DNA of 64,000 nucleotides from Acidimicrobiaceae bacterium (GTDB taxonomy: Bacteria; Actinomycetota; Acidimicrobiia; Acidimicrobiales; RAAP-2). Below, one piece after another: positions 59,106 through 64,000 of this stretch. Position 1 is the first letter of the stretch. Each line of letters opens with the position of its first letter. The stretch is from the NCBI GenBank assembly GCA_003133665.1, contig PKYK01000034.1, positions 22,685 to 86,684 of the forward strand, in the 5' to 3' direction. Position numbers and translations under genes: made by a program. Under the pieces are notes generated by a model. That model did not search any database. It was not told the DNA's origin and saw only the letters and a list, made by a program, of their open reading frames with translations.

Positions 59106-59812
59106 GCGACCTTCGGATTACGGCGATTCGCGGGGTGGGTCCGGTCAGCGAAGGTGACGATCTCGTGGCACTGTTCCTCGAGGCCCTTCAAGCCCAGCAC
59201 GAAGAGCTGGTGCACCACGATCTGATCGTGGTGACCAGCAAGGTCGTCGCCAAGTCAGAAGGTCGGGTCGTCGAATTCGACGGGACCGAAGAGCACAAAC
59301 TCGCCCTCATCGAACAAGAGGCCAGGCGGATCTTGCGCCGTCGGGGAGCACTGCGTATCACCGAGACCCACCACGGCTTCATCAACGCCAACGCGGGCGT
59401 TGATCTTTCCAACACCGCTGACGGTACCGCCGTGTTGCTGCCGAAGGATCCGGACCGTTCCGCGCGACGGTTCCGCGCCGACGTGCGCCGCCGCGTCGGT
59501 GTCAACGTCGCCGTTGTCGTCACCGACACCTTCGGGCGCGCGTGGCGCGAGGGGGTGACCGACGTGGCGATCGGCGTGGCCGGACTTCGTCCGATCCTCG
59601 ACCTTCGGGGCACGACCGATGCGAACGGCCGCGTGCTCGAAGCCACCGAGGTCGCCATCGTTGACGAGATCGCCGGAGCGGCCGATCTGGTCCTCGGCAA
59701 GGCGCAGGGAACCCCCTTTGCCCTGGTGCGTGGTCTCGACGAGTCGTACTTCGGCGAGGGTTCGATACGAGACAACGTCATTCGCTCCGCGAACGACGAT
59801 CTCTTTCGCTGA
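59102..59812 (+). CDS. cofE: F420-0:gamma-glutamyl ligase (CofE), single-domain
   Basis: 236 residues, the CofE domain only. Motifs: VVTSKVVAKSEGRVVEF, ETHHGFINANAGVDLSN, LPKDPDRSARRFRADV, VVVTDTFGRAWREGVTDVAIGVAGL. It adds glutamates to F420-0. Actinobacterial FbiB usually continues with a nitroreductase-like domain that reduces dehydro-F420-0; here the gene stops at residue 236, so that step must be done by a separate protein or is unnecessary. Coupled to cofD. Confidence 0.94.
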   Translation: MSDLRITAIRGVGPVSEGDDLVALFLEALQAQHEELVHHDLIVVTSKVVAKSEGRVVEFDGTEEHKLALIEQEARRILRRRGALRITETHHGFINANAGVDLSNTADGTAVLLPKDPDRSARRFRADVRRRVGVNVAVVVTDTFGRAWREGVTDVAIGVAGLRPILDLRGTTDANGRVLEATEVAIVDEIAGAADLVLGKAQGTPFALVRGLDESYFGEGSIRDNVIRSANDDLFR

Positions 59813-59815
59813 CTA

Positions 59816-60838
59816 CTAGACCCCGCCCAAGCGGACGTCACCGGAGAGAACGGAACCTGGAGCAATGTGCTCCTTCGCCCCGACGACGCAGGTCGCACCC
59901 AACATCGAGTAGCTGCCGACGACCGCCTCGGGACCGATGATTGACATCCGTACGACCGCGCCCTCCTCAATCACCGCACCGGGCAGCAAGACCGCGTCTT
60001 CGAGGACCACGTTGGCCCCGACGCGGCAGTCGCGGTCCACCACCGCGTGCACCAGGACCGCACTCGGGTCAATGGTGCTCAAGGGGTGGCGCCATGAACC
60101 GTTCACCACGTTGACCGACGGGCGTTTGTCCTGTCCGGTCAAGATATCCCGGTTGGCGCGCAGATAGGCCTGCGGGGTGCCGGTGTCGAGCCAGTACGCA
60201 TCGTCGGGCATGGCGTAGAGAGTGCCGGCCGCGGCCAACGCCGGGAAGATTTCGCGTTCGACACTGACGCGTCCGGTTGGGGCGATTCGCTCGAGCACAC
60301 TGGGTTCGAAAATGTACGTCCCCGCGTTGATGAGGTTCGTGGGTGCTTGGCCGTGCGGAGGTTTCTCGACGAAGGCCAGGACGCGTCCCTCGGGCGTCGT
60401 TGGGACGACTCCGAATCGCGACGGGTCCTCCACCGGATGCAGGGCAATCGTGGCCTCCGCGCCGCTCGAGCGGTGAAACTCAAGCAGTTTGGTGATATTG
60501 AGATCGGTCAGCACATCACCGTTGACGACGAGGAAGGTCTCGTCGATTCCCGCGAACTCGGCCGCGAATCGAATCGCGCCCGCGGTGTCGAGCGGCTCAG
60601 GCTCGACGGCGTAGGTCACCCTGACGCCGGCGATGACGTTGGTCGGATAGGCCTCGATGAACCGGTCGGGCAGGTAACCGAGCGCGAGCACGGCATCGGT
60701 CACCCCATGGCTCAGCAGCGTCTCGAAGAGCGACTCGATCATCGGCACGCCGACCAGCGGCAGCATCTGCTTTGGCGTCTCGTAGGTGAGCGGGCGCAAA
60801 CGGGTGCCCTCGCCGCCGACCAAAATGATCGACTTCAA
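59816..60838 (-). CDS. Sugar-1-phosphate nucleotidyltransferase (GDP-mannose/dTDP-glucose pyrophosphorylase type)
   Basis: 340 residues. N-terminal nucleotidyltransferase: IILVGGEGTRLRPLTYETPKQMLPL (about 4-28), LVVNGDVLTDLN, FVEKPPHGQAPTNLINAGTYIF. C-terminal left-handed beta-helix from about 255 with hexapeptide repeats (VVDRDCRVGANVVLEDAVLLPGAVIEEGAVVRMSIIG). Similar to the mycobacterial ManB-type mannose-1-phosphate guanylyltransferase by architecture and neighbourhood. TTG start, two bases after the stop of the upstream Thr-rich gene. Confidence 0.92.
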   Translation of the reverse strand: MKSIILVGGEGTRLRPLTYETPKQMLPLVGVPMIESLFETLLSHGVTDAVLALGYLPDRFIEAYPTNVIAGVRVTYAVEPEPLDTAGAIRFAAEFAGIDETFLVVNGDVLTDLNITKLLEFHRSSGAEATIALHPVEDPSRFGVVPTTPEGRVLAFVEKPPHGQAPTNLINAGTYIFEPSVLERIAPTGRVSVEREIFPALAAAGTLYAMPDDAYWLDTGTPQAYLRANRDILTGQDKRPSVNVVNGSWRHPLSTIDPSAVLVHAVVDRDCRVGANVVLEDAVLLPGAVIEEGAVVRMSIIGPEAVVGSYSMLGATCVVGAKEHIAPGSVLSGDVRLGGV

Positions 60839-60840
60839 GC

Positions 60841-61653
60841 TCAGCCCTTGGGCGCCGTGGTGGTCGTTGAAGTCGCCGTCGTCGTGGTGGTGGTCGTGGT
60901 GGAGCCCTTCGCCGTGGTGGTCGTCACCGGCAAGGTTGACGGTGTGGCGGCCGTCGTCGTGGTCGTCGTCTGACCGGCCTTCACCATCGCGTTCACGGTC
61001 GCCTGCTGGGGCGCCGTCGGGGTCACGCCCGTCGGGTCAAAGGCCATGGTCACGCGCAGGTACTGCACGAACTTGATCGAAGTGGGGTCCGTGGTGATCG
61101 TGGGCTTCTTCTGACCGAACGCCGTCCAGTACGCGTAGGTCACGTGGCCGACCTGACCGGCGTACTTCGACTTGGCCGGACAGGTGTCGCCGTTGTGGAA
61201 CGTCGTTGCGGGGTTCGCGGTACCGGTCGCCGTAGGAATCGCGAGCTCGCTCGAACTGGCGATGAGGCCCGGGAACTCGGCGGCGAACTGCGAAAGGGTG
61301 GCGTGACCGCCGGCGTCCGCAGCGGACACCGGGCTGATCTTGATGACGTTGGCCGGCTGGACCGTGAAGCCGCCCTTGTAGTTCGGGTCGGTGCTGAGGT
61401 ACGGAAGCGGCTTGCCGCAGGCCTCCACGGCCAGCGCGGCGTACCAGGTCGTCCCGACGGCCGGCGGCGTGCTCGCGGCGGCGGCGCCGGGGTGCTGGTA
61501 TTCGTAGCGGGCAAAAAGGGTTGCCACCAGGCCCAGCACGACGATGACGGCCAGGATCCCGTAGTAGTTGCCGGGCCGCGACTTCTTATAGGCCTTGCCG
61601 CCTCCCGACGCCCCGACCCTGCTTACCCATTTGCCTGTTGCGCTTTTAGCCAC
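60841..61653 (-). CDS. Membrane-anchored protein with Thr-rich C-terminal tail
   Basis: 270 residues. Basic N-terminus, one membrane helix (YYGILAVIVVLGLVATLFA, about 25-45), an extracellular domain with TWYAALAVEACGKPLPYLSTDPNYKGGFTVQPANVIKISP and CPAKSKYAGQVGHVTYAYWTAFG (two Cys), then a Thr/Ala tail with long Thr runs, probably O-glycosylated or extended. GTG 61653 is preferred (TAGTAT at a 10-base distance); a GTG nine bases earlier is too close to the box. Co-transcribed with the nucleotidyltransferase. Role unknown. Confidence 0.72.
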   Translation of the reverse strand: MAKSATGKWVSRVGASGGGKAYKKSRPGNYYGILAVIVVLGLVATLFARYEYQHPGAAAASTPPAVGTTWYAALAVEACGKPLPYLSTDPNYKGGFTVQPANVIKISPVSAADAGGHATLSQFAAEFPGLIASSSELAIPTATGTANPATTFHNGDTCPAKSKYAGQVGHVTYAYWTAFGQKKPTITTDPTSIKFVQYLRVTMAFDPTGVTPTAPQQATVNAMVKAGQTTTTTTAATPSTLPVTTTTAKGSTTTTTTTTATSTTTTAPKG

Positions 61654-61663
61654 GGGGGCCACG

Positions 61664-61669
61664 ATACTA
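61664..61669 (-). promoter_or_regulatory. -10 box of the Thr-rich protein gene
   Basis: TAGTAT on the minus strand, 10 bases before the GTG at 61653. Confidence 0.35.
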
Positions 61670-61695
61670 AAGAATCGGGGGCCGGAGACTCCGCG

Positions 61696-61769
61696 TAGGG
61701 GCGGAGGGACTCGAACCCTCACTGGAGGCGGTTTAAGCGCCTTGCCTCTGCCAATTGGGCTACGCCCCC
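61696..61769 (-). tRNA. Class-I-shaped tRNA with UAA anticodon (Leu codon UUA)
   Basis: 74 bases, no encoded CCA. Cloverleaf: acceptor GGGGGCG/CGCCCCT with G1-U72, D-arm GCCC/AGGC with loop containing AATTGGCAG, anticodon stem AGGCG/CGCCT with loop CTTAAAC, a 5-base variable loop, T-arm GAGGG/CCCTC, discriminator A. The anticodon would read UUA, but real tRNA-Leu has a long variable arm, which is absent. D-arm looks leucine-like. Identity as a functional tRNA-Leu is doubtful; it could be a specialised or tRNA-like RNA. Confidence 0.7.
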
Positions 61770-61845
61770 TCGCGGCGGTGGTGCGTTGTAACCGTAACGC
61801 ATTGTTAAGAGTTCGAAAACGCCCTTTTTTCGCATTTTCGCTAAC

Positions 61846-61851
61846 TAGGCT
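61846..61851 (+). promoter_or_regulatory. -10 box of the NlpC/P60 gene
   Basis: TAGGCT, 6 bases before the ATG at 61858. Confidence 0.45.
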
Positions 61852-61857
61852 GGTTTT

Positions 61858-63027
61858 ATGATTCGCGTGCGTCGTCGGGGCACGACTCGATCAACTCCCC
61901 TGCTGGTCCTCGCCGCGGCGATGCTTTCGACGGTCCTCGTGCCGTCGGTGGCCCAAGGCGGCTCTATCTCCCAGACGCAGGCCCGGATCGCTCAACTGTC
62001 CGCGACCCTCTCCGAACAGGAGAAGACCAGCGAGATCACCGCGAACCAGTACGACGCCGCCAGGGTCCTGCTCGGGTCGATCGACGCCTCGATCAACCGT
62101 CTCGACGCCCAGGAGCTGCACAAGCGCGCCGCCATCCAGGTGACCTCGAGGTCGCTGGTTGTCGCCGTCGTGCGGGCGTACGTCCTCGGGGCGGCCGACG
62201 CGCAGGTTCTCGCCCTGTTCAACCAGAGCGCCACGACGAGCGACGCCCGCACGATCTACGAAGACCAGGTCATTGGCAATCTCACCAATCTGAAGAACGT
62301 CTACGAGGCGCAGAAGAAGTCGCTCGACGGCACCATCGCTGCCAAGGCGGTCCAGCAGTCCAGGGCCGAACAACAGACCTCGACGATGAGGGCGCTGCTC
62401 GCCCAGAACGTCCGCAACGAGAGCATCACCCGCTCGACGCTGGCCGTGGTCACGCGAGCGCTCAGGGGACAGATCATCTCGTACGAGATTCAGTCCGGCG
62501 TCGCGGCGGCGAGGGCGAAGAACGTCGCCGGTGAGGAGCAGGCCGTGGCGGCCGCCTCGGCGGTGGGCGGCCAGGACGCCGCGAACCAGGTACTGTCCGC
62601 GATCCAGGCGGCGACCCCGCCGATCATCTCGGGGGTCCCGGCCGGTTCGGCCCAGGGCATGGCCGCCCTTCACGCCGCCGAGTCCCAGATCGGCGTTCCC
62701 TACGTGTGGGGCGGCGAGACCCCGGGCCAGGGCTTCGACTGTTCGGGACTCGTCCAGTGGGCGTGGGCCCAGGCCGGCTTCACAATCCCTCGAACCACCG
62801 AATCGCAGTATCCGGCGATGCGCCACGTGCCGCTCGGTGCGCTCCAACCGGGCGACCTGCTCTTCTACTACAACCTCGACGGCGACCACGTGGTCGACCA
62901 CGTCGTGATGTACGCCGGCAGCGGTCCGTGGGGAACGAGCACGATCATCGCGGCGGCCCACTCGGGCACCACCGTGAGTTTCGCGCCGATCTTCACCTTC
63001 GGGCTTATCGGCGCGGCGCGCCCCTAA
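61858..63027 (+). CDS. Secreted NlpC/P60 peptidoglycan endopeptidase
   Basis: 389 residues. Signal peptide (LLVLAAAMLSTVLVPSVAQGG), an N-terminal coiled coil (about 38-250: SQTQARIAQLSATLSEQEKTS...) and a C-terminal NlpC/P60 domain with catalytic Cys295 (GFDCSGLVQWAW) and His348 (VDHVVMYAG). It cleaves stem peptides in the cell wall, as RipA-type enzymes do in actinobacteria; the coiled coil probably inhibits or targets it. ATG at 61858 without Shine-Dalgarno. Confidence 0.93.
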   Translation: MIRVRRRGTTRSTPLLVLAAAMLSTVLVPSVAQGGSISQTQARIAQLSATLSEQEKTSEITANQYDAARVLLGSIDASINRLDAQELHKRAAIQVTSRSLVVAVVRAYVLGAADAQVLALFNQSATTSDARTIYEDQVIGNLTNLKNVYEAQKKSLDGTIAAKAVQQSRAEQQTSTMRALLAQNVRNESITRSTLAVVTRALRGQIISYEIQSGVAAARAKNVAGEEQAVAAASAVGGQDAANQVLSAIQAATPPIISGVPAGSAQGMAALHAAESQIGVPYVWGGETPGQGFDCSGLVQWAWAQAGFTIPRTTESQYPAMRHVPLGALQPGDLLFYYNLDGDHVVDHVVMYAGSGPWGTSTIIAAAHSGTTVSFAPIFTFGLIGAARP

Positions 63028-63031
63028 CCCT

Positions 63032-63037
63032 TAGATT
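63032..63037 (+). promoter_or_regulatory. -10 box of the DPM-like GT2 gene
   Basis: TAGATT, 6 bases before the GTG at 63044. Confidence 0.4.
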
Positions 63038-63043
63038 GTCGCC

Positions 63044-63976
63044 GTGGCCATCACGACCTCCATCGTCATTCCCGCCTACAACGAATCGGCCCGGCTGGCG
63101 GCGGGCTACGAACGGCTTCGCCCGACCCTGGACGTCTTGAACCCCGACGCGACCGAGATCATCGTCGTCGACGACGGCTCGAACGACGACACCCTGCACG
63201 TCGCGCACGACGTCTACGGCCACTTGCCCCACACGCTCTTCGTCCAGCAACCGGTCAACTGCGGCAAGGGCGCCGCGGTGCGACTCGGCATCGCACTGGC
63301 GCGCGGGGACAACATCATCGCGACTGACGCCGACATGGCCATCAACCCGCGTCACTTCCCCGACATCGTGGCGGCCCTGGCGCACTGCCCGCTGGTTCCC
63401 GGATCGAGGGTGCGCGACCACCACATCCGCTACGACTCCCCCCTGCGCACCCTGGCCGGAGGCACCTTCAACCATTTCGTGCGCCACTACACCGGCACCA
63501 CGCTGCGCGACACGCAGTGCGGCTGCAAGGGCTTGCAACGAGGACCCGCGCGACTGCTGGGTCTGCTCGGCATGATCGACGGCTTCGCCTTCGACCCGGA
63601 GCTCTTCTATCTCGCCGACCAGCTAGGACTGCGGATCGAACCACTGAACGTGACGTGGGACGACATCCACGGCTCATCGGTCAAGATTGGCCGCGACTCG
63701 CTGGCGATGCTGCGCGACCTTCGCTCGCTGCGACGCACTCGCTACGAGAATCCGGTTCTCGAACTCGAACGGAACGTTGACATCGCCGCCGTCGATCGGG
63801 CCGCGCGTCAAGCCCGTATGCAGGGACTCGTGGTGGCGCGCAGCGAGGACAACGCGCTGCTGGTGCTGCCGCGTGACGGAGCGGCCGGCGGACTCGGCAT
63901 GGCCGCCGTTCTGAAGGGGACGCTGCGCACCACCGGTCTGGCGGAGCTACGAGGAAGAACTCTCGAAGCGGTCTAG
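63044..63976 (+). CDS. GT2, dolichol-phosphate-mannose/glucose synthase-like
   Basis: 310 residues. GT-A domain: TSIVIPAYNESARLAAGYERL (about 4-24), EIIVVDDGSNDDTL, NCGKGAAVRLGIALARGD, IATDADMAINPRHFPDIV (DAD metal motif), TLRDTQCGCKGLQRGPARLLG. The pattern is that of polyprenyl/dolichyl-phosphate sugar synthases that charge lipid carriers for GT-C enzymes such as the YfhO-like and PTPS-related proteins here. No membrane helices, so it is soluble or peripheral. GTG start 16 bases after the NlpC/P60 stop. Confidence 0.9.
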   Translation: MAITTSIVIPAYNESARLAAGYERLRPTLDVLNPDATEIIVVDDGSNDDTLHVAHDVYGHLPHTLFVQQPVNCGKGAAVRLGIALARGDNIIATDADMAINPRHFPDIVAALAHCPLVPGSRVRDHHIRYDSPLRTLAGGTFNHFVRHYTGTTLRDTQCGCKGLQRGPARLLGLLGMIDGFAFDPELFYLADQLGLRIEPLNVTWDDIHGSSVKIGRDSLAMLRDLRSLRRTRYENPVLELERNVDIAAVDRAARQARMQGLVVARSEDNALLVLPRDGAAGGLGMAAVLKGTLRTTGLAELRGRTLEAV

Positions 63977-64000
63977 TTGTATTGACCACGAGCGTTGTTG

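Noticed and set aside
60860..60975. Runs of GTGGTC/GTCGTG triplets suggesting a microsatellite or CRISPR-like repeat
   Set aside because: They encode the Thr-rich tail of the anchored protein on the minus strand with codon variation; no spacer structure. No CRISPR array was seen anywhere in the window.

Overview
The window is high-GC chromosomal DNA from an actinobacterium, most likely an uncultured member of the class Acidimicrobiia (inference). Supporting signs are a complete cofD-cofE pair for coenzyme F420, an LLM-type F420-dependent oxidoreductase, a PAC2 protein, a folP2-type paralogue, an acyl-CoA dehydrogenase and thiolase, and an envelope-glycan locus whose content resembles the mycobacterial fbiA-fbiB-pmmA-manB neighbourhood. 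Many first genes of operons carry a TAnnnT hexamer only 6 to 10 bases before the start codon, the signature of leaderless mRNAs.

Layout. 1-10.7 kb is core housekeeping: lepA (cut by the window edge), rpsT, the overlapping cluster thioredoxin-TPR/folP2-like/holA, a phosphotransferase-PAC2-SDR run, a YgjP-type metalloprotein coupled to leuS, an alpha/beta hydrolase and tRNA-Ala(GGC). 10.79-21.27 kb is an integrated element of about 10.4 kb, bounded by a perfect 47-bp repeat of the tRNA-Ala 3' half. It encodes a tyrosine integrase, a repressor-like HTH protein, two tiny tandem HTH proteins, a replication-initiator-like protein, several unknown small proteins, a small terminase subunit, a glycosyltransferase-like protein and a full-length tail tape measure protein. 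It has no large terminase, portal, capsid or other tail gene. It looks like a phage satellite of unusual design or a sharply reduced prophage, and is the best candidate for an undescribed system.

21.5-29.5 kb is a looser accessory stretch: an atypical CDF transporter, a PAS-GAF-HD-GYP signalling protein, a HAD-IIA phosphatase flanked on both sides by strong inverted repeats, a methyltransferase, an SDR lacking its catalytic Tyr/Lys, and several gene-poor intervals. 29.5-36.6 kb holds envelope genes (GT2, YfhO-like membrane protein, a secreted protein, CapA-like and phosphodiester-glycosidase-like proteins). 36.7-41.7 kb holds PPK2, an LLM oxidoreductase, an acyl-CoA dehydrogenase, an archaeal-type riboflavin synthase and a thiolase.

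41.7-64 kb is mainly cell-surface polysaccharide work: Trm112-like protein, phosphohexomutase, a large PTPS-related membrane protein, a CPBP protease, FtsH, a DUF5719-like protein with a 1085-residue GT2-membrane fusion, a sugar-nucleotide reductase, three GT4-type glycosyltransferases, a serine hydrolase, cofD-cofE, a sugar-1-phosphate nucleotidyltransferase with a Thr-rich anchored protein, an odd UAA-anticodon tRNA, an NlpC/P60 hydrolase and a dolichol-phosphate-mannose-synthase-like GT2. Sugar-nucleotide supply (mutase, nucleotidyltransferase, reductase) and the glycosyltransferases presumably build one envelope glycan. Archaeal-type RibC and cofD-cofE both feed flavin/deazaflavin cofactors.
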